DNA of 11,996 bases, from positions 1 to 11,996 of the forward strand of contig JBCDFO010000112.1 of assembly GCA_039177895.1 (NCBI GenBank), read 5' to 3'. Below the pieces are notes generated by a model. It searched no databases, was not told the DNA's origin, and saw nothing but the letters and a program-made list of their open reading frames with translations. Of the stretch, positions 6,006 to 11,996 are shown in pieces; position 1 is the first letter of the stretch; every line of letters starts with the position of its first letter. The position numbers and the translations under genes were made by a program. This DNA comes from JBCBEX01 sp039177895 (lineage in GTDB: Bacteria > Bacteroidota > Rhodothermia > Rhodothermales > Rubricoccaceae).

Positions 6006-7766
6006 TTACTCGAGGTGGTGGTAGTCCAACTCATGCTCCTCAGCGAGAGCCTGCTGGACCGCTTCGGTGGGCGGCACGGCATCCGCCGTGGTCAGCGCCA
6101 TGCGGCCCTCAGCGTCGCGGACGACGCGGATGTTGCGGCGCCACGCGGGGTCCTTCGCGGGGTGGTCGTCGCGGTAGTGCGCGCCGCGCGATTCGGTGCG
6201 CTCCAGAGCGCTGCGGAGGATCGCCTCGCAGGTCGGGAGCATGAAGCCGAGGTTGATCGCCCACTCGAAGCGCTCGCTCGTGAGGGCGTCGCTGACGAGC
6301 AGGTCCTGGGCTTTGCGCTGGATCGTCTGAAGCTTGGCGAGGCCCCGAAGCAGGCCTGCCTCGTTGCGGACGATGCCTGCGTGGTCCCACATCACCTGCC
6401 GCAGTTCGAGGATGAGGGCCTCCGGCGTGTGCGTGCCGTTGGCACCTGCGAGGTCGTGCAGGGCCTGGACGGCCTCCACGACGGCCGCCTCCGGGAGCGG
6501 CTGACGCTTGGGGAGGTGATCGCCGACGTGCGCGCCTGCGATCTGGCCGAAGACGACCGTCTCGGCGAGCGAGTTGCCGCCGAGGCGGTTCGCGCCGTGG
6601 ACGCCCGCGACCGACTCGCCCGCGGCGAACAGGCCGCGCACGCTCGTCTCGCACGTCTCGAAGTCGTCGAGTTCGACCCCGCCCATCGCGTAGTGCGCTG
6701 TCGGGGCGACCTCCATCGGCTCCTCGGTGATGTCCACGCCGACCGCGGCAAACTCGGCGACCATGCGCGGGAGGCGCTCGCGGACGTAGTTGCTGTCGCG
6801 GTGCGAGATGTCGAGCCAGACGCCGCCATTGGGCGTGCCGCGTCCGGCCTGGATCTCGGTGTAGTTGGCGCGCGCGACTACGTCGCGGGCGTCGAGCTCC
6901 ATCTGCTTGGGCGAGTAGCGCTCCATGAAGCGCTCGCCTTCGCTGTTGAAGAGCTGGCCGCCCTCGCCGCGTACGGCCTCCGTGACGAGGTGCCCACGCT
7001 CCTCCTCAGGCCACAGCTTGCCCGTCGGGTGGAACTGCACGAACTCCATGTCGCGCAGCGGCACGCCCGCCTCGTAGGCTAGCGCCTGCGCGTCGCCCGT
7101 GTTCTCGTTGGGACGCGACGACGAGCGGATGTAGACCGACGTGTTGCCGCCTGCCGCGAGGATCACCGCCCGCGCGTGGAAGACGAGCGGTGCGCCCGTG
7201 TTCATGTCGTAGCCGACCGCGCCGACCGCGCGGCCGTCGTTCACGAGCAGCTTCGTGATGAAGGTGTCCTGCCGGTAGGGGATCTGGAGGCGCTTCGCCT
7301 GGGCGACGAGCGCTTCGAGGATCGCGCGCCCCGTGATATCGCCCTTAAAGCACGTGCGGCGGAACGACTGCGCGCCGAAGTAGCGCTGGTTGATCTTGCC
7401 GTTCTCCGTCTTGGAGAAGTCGGCTCCCCAACGGTCGAGTTCGCGGATGCGCTCTGGGGCGTGCCGCGCGAGCGTCTCGACGGCCTGCGCGTGGTTGACG
7501 TAGTGCCCCTCGTTGATGGTGTCGGCTGCGTGGATGTCCCAGCGGTCGTCCGGGTCGAGGCTACCCAGGGCGGCGTTGATGCCGCCCGCAGCCCAGACGG
7601 TGTGGGCGTCGCCGTGCTTGCGCTTGCCGAGAACGAGGACGTCAACGTCGCGCTCGGCGAGCTCGATGGCAGCGCGGAGACCCGCGGCACCCGCCCCGAT
7701 GACGAGCACGTCCGAGGTGACGACAGTGGTGCCTGTGACCGTCGGGTGGTCAGCAGAAATAGACAT
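6006..7766 (-). CDS. Succinate dehydrogenase/fumarate reductase-type flavoprotein subunit (SdhA/FrdA/NadB family), orphan
   Basis: A 586-residue FAD enzyme of the family that interconverts succinate and fumarate or oxidises L-aspartate. It shows the dinucleotide-binding GAGAAG (24-29), AHTVWAAGGINAALG with His55 where SdhA/FrdA bind FAD covalently, FHPTG (245-249), VRGEGG with catalytic-type Arg266, HYAMGG (His358), GANRLGGNSL (391-400) and the C-terminal TESRGAHYR motif (524-532). L-aspartate oxidases usually lack the flavin-linking His and read RMASNS or similar in place of RLGGNS, so the SdhA/FrdA side is favoured. No iron-sulfur (SdhB) or membrane-anchor gene lies beside it: a lipoprotein gene precedes and an amidase gene follows. 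The ATG at 7766 is chosen because the conserved domain begins about 20 residues later; an upstream in-frame start (7859) would run through the palindrome/promoter region. The true partner and direction of reaction remain open; NadB function is the main alternative. Confidence 0.85.
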   Translation of the reverse strand: MSISADHPTVTGTTVVTSDVLVIGAGAAGLRAAIELAERDVDVLVLGKRKHGDAHTVWAAGGINAALGSLDPDDRWDIHAADTINEGHYVNHAQAVETLARHAPERIRELDRWGADFSKTENGKINQRYFGAQSFRRTCFKGDITGRAILEALVAQAKRLQIPYRQDTFITKLLVNDGRAVGAVGYDMNTGAPLVFHARAVILAAGGNTSVYIRSSSRPNENTGDAQALAYEAGVPLRDMEFVQFHPTGKLWPEEERGHLVTEAVRGEGGQLFNSEGERFMERYSPKQMELDARDVVARANYTEIQAGRGTPNGGVWLDISHRDSNYVRERLPRMVAEFAAVGVDITEEPMEVAPTAHYAMGGVELDDFETCETSVRGLFAAGESVAGVHGANRLGGNSLAETVVFGQIAGAHVGDHLPKRQPLPEAAVVEAVQALHDLAGANGTHTPEALILELRQVMWDHAGIVRNEAGLLRGLAKLQTIQRKAQDLLVSDALTSERFEWAINLGFMLPTCEAILRSALERTESRGAHYRDDHPAKDPAWRRNIRVVRDAEGRMALTTADAVPPTEAVQQALAEEHELDYHHLE

Positions 7767-7779
7767 GGTACAGGTGGTT

Positions 7780-7801
7780 ATTTTCAATCTTGACTGAAAA
7801 T
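7780..7801. promoter_or_regulatory. 22-bp imperfect palindrome over the presumed flavoprotein promoter (candidate operator)
   Basis: The segment reads ATTTTCA, eight bases, TGAAAAT, and equals its own reverse complement at 18 of 22 positions. It is an A/T-rich island in GC-rich DNA and lies 14-35 bases before the ATG at 7766. A weak -7-like word (TATTTTCA, minus strand 7802-7795) overlaps one arm, so a bound repressor would block the likely transcription start. The cognate regulator is not in the window and was not identified. Confidence 0.5.
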
Positions 7802-7945
7802 AGAACCCTTGTTCCAGAACCGGGGTCCGTGTCACCCGGCTCTTCACGCGGCTTCCCAAACGTCCGCCTAGCCTGCCCGGTCGGGAGCTGTGCCACGAGA
7901 TTAGTGCTGGGACCCCACATGCACAGGCTGCGATGCCCGCGATCC

Positions 7946-9097
7946 TCAGGCCGGCTGACCCCCGGTCCAGACCGCGGTGAACAGGTTGGGGCCATCTACG
8001 AGGTCGCGGTCGTAGACCTGCTGCCGCCCTGTCGCCGGGTCAATGAGCGTGATTCGTACGCGTGGCGGCATCGGAAAGTCGCCAAGCCAGTTGTTGTTCT
8101 CGTCCCGGTACTCCAACGAGTCGGGCCCGTAGAAGGCCGGAGCCAGCGTCACGCTCGCCGTCTCTAGGCGGCCATCGGCGTTGGTTTGACCGCGTACGTC
8201 GGGACCTGTCGTGGCGTTGTCTCCAAGGACGGACCAGTGGGCGGTCGCGACCGAATCGAGCAGGGCGTCGCCCGCGCGCAGGCGGAAGAAATAGACGCCG
8301 GAAGGAAAAGAGGTCGCATCCCATTCGACTAAGGCGTTCCCGAGCCTCGTAAGCGTTCCGATCTCGGTGGTCGCCCCTGAGAGGTCCGCGACCTCGAGCG
8401 TGACCGTCGGGTTGTCGGTGCCGACCTCAATGTTCGCCAGCGAGGTTCTGAAGAAGGGTGTCGGGAAGGCACCGAACAGTCGGCTCGATGAGGGCGGGGC
8501 AGGCGGGGCCTCAGGAGCAAAGCTAAACGCCACTTCAGGGCTAAGGGTCGAGGTGCCATCGACGTCCTCCTGCCGGAGACGCAGCGTGGACAGGCCCTCC
8601 GGGACCTCCGTGTCATAGCGGTAGGACTGCGACTCGTTGGTCGTGCCCGCGCCGTCCACAAAGCCGAGCGTAGTGAACGTGTCCTCGTCCGGTAGACGGA
8701 TTTGGACGTCGAAGCCTCGGTTGTCAGTCTCGTCTTGCGTCTCCCAGACAAATGCAATGGTAGCAGTCGATTCGGTTTGGGAGAGCAGGACGATCTCCAG
8801 TTGGGTGTAGGACACGTCCTGAGCCCCAGCGGAAGCGAGCGGCCCAGACGGCCTTGCGTCGCCGTCGGGCGGTGGGTCGTAGCACGCATCGTCCTGAGGG
8901 CCAACCTGTACCGAGAAGCAGGGGCGGATCGCCACATTCAAGCCCTCGATAGGCGTGCCATCAGGCGTCTCCGCGACGACGGCGATCCGGAAGCTGTCGT
9001 CAAGCGAGTCAACGGGGTCCGGTGTGGAGGAGTCGCAGCCGCCTACGAGGAGGGCGGTTATCAGAACAGCGGCGACCAGCAGGGAAAAGCGATGCAT
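7946..9097 (-). CDS. Lipoprotein with fibronectin-like and internal sorting-domain-like modules, function unknown
   Basis: A 383-residue exported lipoprotein: a signal peptide with lipobox LVGGC (Cys21), then an Asp/Ser/Pro-rich linker. Residues ~36-75 resemble a carboxypeptidase-regulatory-like beta domain (VVAETPDGTPIEGLNV). Residues ~105-195 match the fibronectin-like module common before sorting domains in Rhodothermales surface proteins (WETQDETDNRGFDVQ, then LRLRQEDVDGT and SPEV). Residues ~205-290 then look like the T9SS type A/FlgD-like fold (FGAFPTPFF, LEVADLSG, SGVYFFRL). This module is normally the last one, yet here ~90 further residues follow, ending WTGGQPA. It lies 123 bases after copA with a promoter-like site between, so it is probably an independent unit. 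No enzyme motif was seen; a structural or surface role is only a guess. Confidence 0.85.
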   Translation of the reverse strand: MHRFSLLVAAVLITALLVGGCDSSTPDPVDSLDDSFRIAVVAETPDGTPIEGLNVAIRPCFSVQVGPQDDACYDPPPDGDARPSGPLASAGAQDVSYTQLEIVLLSQTESTATIAFVWETQDETDNRGFDVQIRLPDEDTFTTLGFVDGAGTTNESQSYRYDTEVPEGLSTLRLRQEDVDGTSTLSPEVAFSFAPEAPPAPPSSSRLFGAFPTPFFRTSLANIEVGTDNPTVTLEVADLSGATTEIGTLTRLGNALVEWDATSFPSGVYFFRLRAGDALLDSVATAHWSVLGDNATTGPDVRGQTNADGRLETASVTLAPAFYGPDSLEYRDENNNWLGDFPMPPRVRITLIDPATGRQQVYDRDLVDGPNLFTAVWTGGQPA

Positions 9098-9130
9098 GAA
9101 GGCACGGGAGGGTGGGCCATAAACGAGGAC

Positions 9131-9162
9131 TCAGCATAGCTCCATCACGGTCTCACATCAAA
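9131..9162 (-). promoter_or_regulatory. Candidate Bacteroidota-type promoter of the lipoprotein gene
   Basis: On the minus strand TTTG (9162-9159), a 20-base spacer and TATGCTGA (9138-9131) match the TTTG/TAnnTTTG arrangement known for the Bacteroidota primary sigma factor. The -7-like word ends 34 bases before the ATG at 9097. Just upstream of the TTTG is a short inverted GGGA/TCCC motif (9171-9180), whose relevance is unclear. Confidence 0.5.
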
Positions 9163-9182
9163 TGGACCTCGGGATTTCCCCT

Positions 9183-9212
9183 AAAAAACGAAACATAGCC
9201 GTACCGTTATGT
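9183..9212 (-). terminator. Possible terminator after copA
   Basis: Eight bases after the copA stop codon, the minus strand carries an imperfect hairpin (ACATA/TATGT outer arms, 9212-9193, two internal mismatches, too small a loop to be ideal) followed by TTCGTTTTTT. The T run supports termination; the weak stem argues against an efficient one. The same bases contain TATGTTTC, which could instead be a distal -7 element, though it lies 93 bases from the next ATG. Confidence 0.4.
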
Positions 9213-9220
9213 ACGCATCC

Positions 9221-11713
9221 TCACGCTAGCGCCGGCGCGCGGAAGCGGCGGAGCCGGAGCGCGTTCGTGAGCACGAACACGGACGAGACGCCCATCGCTG
9301 CGGCGGCGAAGACGGGGCTCAGCAGGAGACCAGACGCTGGGTAGAGCACGCCCGCTGCCACGGGGATGAGTGCGGCATTGTAGGCGAACGCCCAGAACAG
9401 ATTCTGTCGGATGTTGCGCAGCGTGGCCGCCGAGAGAGCACGCGCGCGGACGAGCCCACCGAGGGCGCCGCTCATCAGCACCACGTCGGCGGCCTCGATG
9501 GCTACGTCGGTGCCCGTTCCGATAGCGACGCCGATGTCGGCCTGCGCGAGCGCGGGCGCATCGTTGATGCCGTCGCCGACGAACGCGACGGAGCGGCCCT
9601 CGCCCTGGAGCTTGCGCACGGCTGTGGCCTTGTCGGCGGGGAGCACCTCGGCCAGCACCTCGTTGATGCCGAGTTGCCGGGCCAGCGCTTCGGCGGTGCG
9701 CGTGTTGTCGCCCGTGATCATCGCCACGCGGAGACCCGCACGGTGGAGCGCTGCGACAGCATCAGGCGTGGTGGCCTTGACGGGATCCGCCACGGCGAGC
9801 ACAGCGGCTAGTTGGCCGTTGATGGCGGCGTAGAGCGGCGTCTTGCCTACGTCGGCCAGCCGCGCGGCCTCGTCGGTAAACGGCGCAACATCCACGCCCA
9901 CGGCGGTCATGAAGCGGTCCGCGCCAATCTCCACCCGCTTGCCTTCGACGGAGCCCCGCACGCCAAAGCCCGGCATCGCCTCGAAGTTAGCGACGGGCGG
10001 CACCACAAGCCCGCGTGCCTCGGCGGCCTCCACGAGGGCCCGTGCGATGGGGTGCTCGCTCGGCCCCTCGACGGCGGCCACGAGCCGGACCAGGTCGTCT
10101 TCGCCGAAACCAGCCTTCACGTCGAGGTCGGTGAGCCGTGGGCGGCCCTCGGTGAGCGTGCCCGTCTTGTCGAACGCGACGACTTCGGCCTCGTGGAGCG
10201 TCTGGAGCGCTTCGCCCTTGCGGAAGAGAATGCCGAGCTCGGCGGCCTTCCCCGTCCCGACCATGATCGAGGTCGGCGTGGCAAGGCCCATCGCGCTGGG
10301 GCAGGCGATGATGAGCACCGACACCGCCGTCACGAGCGCGAACGTGAGCGCAGGCTCTGGCCCCACAGCCAGCCAGGTGACGAACGTGAGGGTAGCGATG
10401 GCGAGCACGACCGGGACGAACACCGCCACGACCCTGTCGGCGAGGGCCTGGATGGCGGGCCGCGACGCCTGCGCGTCCTCCACGAGCCGGATGATCTGCG
10501 CGAGCACGGTGTTGCTCCCGACGCGCTCGGCGCGGAAGAGGAAGCTGCCCGCCTGGTTGACCGTGCCCCCGACGACCTCAACGCCTTCGTCTTTCTCGAC
10601 CGGTACCGGCTCGCCCGTGATCATCGACTCATCGACATAGGACCGTCCTTCCAGCACGAGGCCATCGACGGGCACACGCTCGCCGGGCCGCACGCGGAGC
10701 ACATCGCCGGGAGCGACCTCCGCGATGGGCACCTCGACCTCAATGCTGTCGCGGACGACGCGCGCCGTCTTGGGCTGGAGCCCGATGAGCCGCCGGATCG
10801 CCTCGCTCGTGCGCCCCTTCGCCAGCGCCTCCAGGTACTTGCCCAGGAGCACAAGCGTGATGATCGTAGCCGCTGCCTCGTAGTAGACGTGCACCGTGCC
10901 CGTAGGTAACACGCTCGGCAGGAACGTTGCCACGACGGAGTAGCCGTAGGCCGCGCTCGTGCCGAGCATGACGAGCGTGTTCATGTCCGGGCTCCAGGCG
11001 CGCGCGGCCGCCCAGCCCTTCGTGTAGAACGGCCGCCCAGGCCCAAACTGCACCACGGACGCGAGCGCAAAAAATAGAAGCCGCAGCGTCTCCATCGGGA
11101 CGAGTCTCGTCAGCCAGTCGTGAACCGGTGGGACGAGCATGGGCACCATGTCGAGGAGGAGGATCGGTGCGGTGAGGGCCGCCGCGACGAGGAGCCTGCG
11201 CCTGAGTCGCCGCCGCTCGGCTTCGCGTGCCTCGCGCTCCACGTCGGCGCGGTCGGGACCCGCCTCCGGCACGGCCAGCACCTCGTAACCCGCTGCCTCG
11301 ACGACCGCATTCAGATCTGAGGGGGCGATCGCGCCGGGCACGTAGCGGACCGTCGCGCGCTCCGTTGCGAGGTTGGCCGTCGCTTCCAGCACGCCGTCTA
11401 CCTTCGTCAGCGCCCGCTCGACGCGGCCCACGCAGGCCGCGCATGTCATCCCGCCGACCGCAAGCGATGTCTCCTCGACACGCACCCCGTAGCCCACGCC
11501 CCGGATGGTGTCGACCAGGGCTGCAGGCGTCGTCGCGCTCGGGGCGTAGCGGACGGTCGCCCGCTCGGTGGCGAGGTTGACCGAGGCCGCTTCGACGCCG
11601 GGTGCGGCTGTGAGCGCCTTCTCCACGCGCCGGACGCAGGCGGCACACGTCATCCCCTCGACGGAAAACGAGGCCGTCGAGGTCGCCTTTTCGAGGGATA
11701 CGGTCGGTTGCAT
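9221..11713 (-). CDS. copA: Copper-exporting P1B-type ATPase with CPS membrane motif
   Basis: An 830-residue inner-membrane pump using ATP to expel Cu+ from the cytoplasm. Two N-terminal heavy-metal-associated domains carry GMTCAAC (Cys23/Cys26 and Cys91/Cys94). The eight-helix pump core follows, with actuator TGEPVP (366-371), phosphorylation motif DKTGTLT (Asp515), the P1B-specific SEHP (His554-Pro555), GDGINDAP (713-720), YN in the seventh helix (778-779) and MGVSS in the eighth (807-811). The last two are P1B-1 (Cu+/Ag+) signatures. The membrane metal site reads CPS (471-473) rather than the expected CPC; the Ser codon is AGC at 10297-10295, one base from TGC (Cys). The rest is complete and of normal length. 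It begins 34 bases after a cupredoxin gene, fitting a copper-resistance operon. Alternatives would be Ag+ or another soft metal. Confidence 0.95.
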   Translation of the reverse strand: MQPTVSLEKATSTASFSVEGMTCAACVRRVEKALTAAPGVEAASVNLATERATVRYAPSATTPAALVDTIRGVGYGVRVEETSLAVGGMTCAACVGRVERALTKVDGVLEATANLATERATVRYVPGAIAPSDLNAVVEAAGYEVLAVPEAGPDRADVEREAREAERRRLRRRLLVAAALTAPILLLDMVPMLVPPVHDWLTRLVPMETLRLLFFALASVVQFGPGRPFYTKGWAAARAWSPDMNTLVMLGTSAAYGYSVVATFLPSVLPTGTVHVYYEAAATIITLVLLGKYLEALAKGRTSEAIRRLIGLQPKTARVVRDSIEVEVPIAEVAPGDVLRVRPGERVPVDGLVLEGRSYVDESMITGEPVPVEKDEGVEVVGGTVNQAGSFLFRAERVGSNTVLAQIIRLVEDAQASRPAIQALADRVVAVFVPVVLAIATLTFVTWLAVGPEPALTFALVTAVSVLIIACPSAMGLATPTSIMVGTGKAAELGILFRKGEALQTLHEAEVVAFDKTGTLTEGRPRLTDLDVKAGFGEDDLVRLVAAVEGPSEHPIARALVEAAEARGLVVPPVANFEAMPGFGVRGSVEGKRVEIGADRFMTAVGVDVAPFTDEAARLADVGKTPLYAAINGQLAAVLAVADPVKATTPDAVAALHRAGLRVAMITGDNTRTAEALARQLGINEVLAEVLPADKATAVRKLQGEGRSVAFVGDGINDAPALAQADIGVAIGTGTDVAIEAADVVLMSGALGGLVRARALSAATLRNIRQNLFWAFAYNAALIPVAAGVLYPASGLLLSPVFAAAAMGVSSVFVLTNALRLRRFRAPALA
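11273..11668 (-). repeat. Tandem duplicated HMA domains of CopA
   Basis: Two adjacent metal-binding domains (11480-11668 and 11273-11464) are similar in protein and in DNA. Both contain GMTCAAC, a V-x-R-V-E-x-AL helix and the shared string NLATERATVRY, coded by near-identical DNA around 11342-11377 and 11545-11580. The closeness suggests a fairly recent duplication or gene conversion in the lineage. Confidence 0.8.
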
Positions 11714-11747
11714 AGCGCCAGGCAGCGAAGCTGGTGGAGAGCGGGAC

Positions 11748-11996
11748 CTACGCTTGCACGACTACGGTGCCACGCATCATGTCCATGCCGCAGACGTAGC
11801 TGAACGTGCCAGCTTCGTCCGGTGTGAACTCAATCGCAACGGGCTCACCCAGCGGGAGGTCGGTCACGGGTACGGCGAAGTCGGGGGCCTGGATCTCCTC
11901 GGCGCAGGCGCTCTCGATGGTGCGCGTGAAGACGAGCCGCGCCGGGACGCCTGCCTGGAGCTCGATGCTGATGGGGTCGTAGCCCCTCGGTCCGAC
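11748..11996 (-). CDS. Cupredoxin-domain protein, C-terminal part (start outside window)
   Basis: The minus-strand frame is open from the right edge to the TAG at 11750-11748, giving 82 visible residues that end in VVVQA. It shows the beta-sandwich pattern of the Cupredoxin_1 group often found next to or fused with copper ATPases: a DPISIELQAGVPARLVF segment, SACAEE (Cys31 of the fragment), a PDF turn (38-40), EFTPDEAGTFSYVCGMDM and a final GTVVV strand. Cys69 with Met71/Met73/Met74 and Cys31 are the candidate Cu+ ligands; no His is visible in the fragment. It probably binds copper in the periplasm or envelope and passes it on or buffers it. It precedes copA by 34 bases on the same strand, so the two are very likely co-transcribed. 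Any signal peptide or membrane anchor lies outside the window. Confidence 0.85.
   Translation of the reverse strand, partial: VGPRGYDPISIELQAGVPARLVFTRTIESACAEEIQAPDFAVPVTDLPLGEPVAIEFTPDEAGTFSYVCGMDMMRGTVVVQA

Noticed and set aside
2077..6024. Very long open frame (1315 codons) on the plus strand opposite the amylase and amidase genes
   Set aside because: It is Arg/Val/Glu-rich, has no recognisable domain, and lies antisense to two well-supported genes and out of frame with the first; high-GC DNA commonly leaves such shadows open.
6006..7766. L-aspartate oxidase (nadB) as the firm name of the flavoprotein
   Set aside because: The flavin-link His and RLGGNS-type motifs favour SdhA/FrdA; nadB remains only an alternative.
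7802..7945. tRNA, small RNA or terminator in the gap after the lipoprotein gene
   Set aside because: Only short, weak inverted repeats (such as CCGGG/CCCGG) were found, without T run or cloverleaf.
7750..7995. Small minus-strand gene in the gap before the flavoprotein gene, and a plus-strand frame starting TTG at 7790
   Set aside because: Both have composition of random GC-rich translation, overlap better-supported features, and lack a start context or domain.

Overview
The window looks like a piece of chromosome from a GC-rich member of the Bacteroidota, most likely the Rhodothermales (Rhodothermota/Salinibacter-Rubricoccus type). The grounds are inference from sequence: very high GC, a C-terminal type IX secretion (T9SS) sorting domain on the first gene, a second protein with the matching fibronectin-like/sorting-like module, several lipoproteins, no strong Shine-Dalgarno sequences, and upstream elements resembling the Bacteroidota promoter (TTTG, about 20 bases, TAnnTTTG).

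Layout. Positions 2-2542 (+) hold the 3' part of a large secreted protein whose start lies left of the window. Its first ~268 visible residues align with the oligomerisation/pore region of anthrax protective antigen and clostridial binary toxin B subunits. An Ig-like stretch, a Ycf48/BNR-type Asp-box propeller and a T9SS sorting domain follow. All other genes run on the minus strand. Reading in their direction from the right edge: the end of a cupredoxin (11748-11996) and a Cu+-type P1B ATPase (9221-11713) form a copper operon; then a lipoprotein of unknown function (7946-9097), a succinate dehydrogenase/fumarate reductase-type flavoprotein without visible partner subunits (6006-7766), a lipoprotein peptidoglycan amidase (5107-5835) and a lipoprotein alpha-amylase-family enzyme (2584-5055). 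The amylase gene converges on the first gene with only 41 bases between the stop codons.

How the genes relate. Only the cupredoxin-copA pair is clearly one functional unit (copper handling and export). The other minus-strand genes seem to be separate transcription units: a 12-bp GC-rich hairpin follows the flavoprotein gene, and candidate -7 elements lie about 30 bases before the ATGs of the amylase, amidase, flavoprotein and lipoprotein genes. Four of the seven genes encode exported envelope proteins (three lipoproteins and one T9SS substrate).

Most worth a second look: the protective-antigen-like domain on a T9SS-secreted propeller protein; the CPS in place of CPC in the membrane metal site of CopA; a 22-bp imperfect palindrome over the presumed promoter of the orphan flavoprotein; and a sorting-domain-like module placed inside a lipoprotein. 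No RNA genes, CRISPR arrays, insertion sequences or integrase genes were seen, and no stretch over 300 bases lacks a gene.
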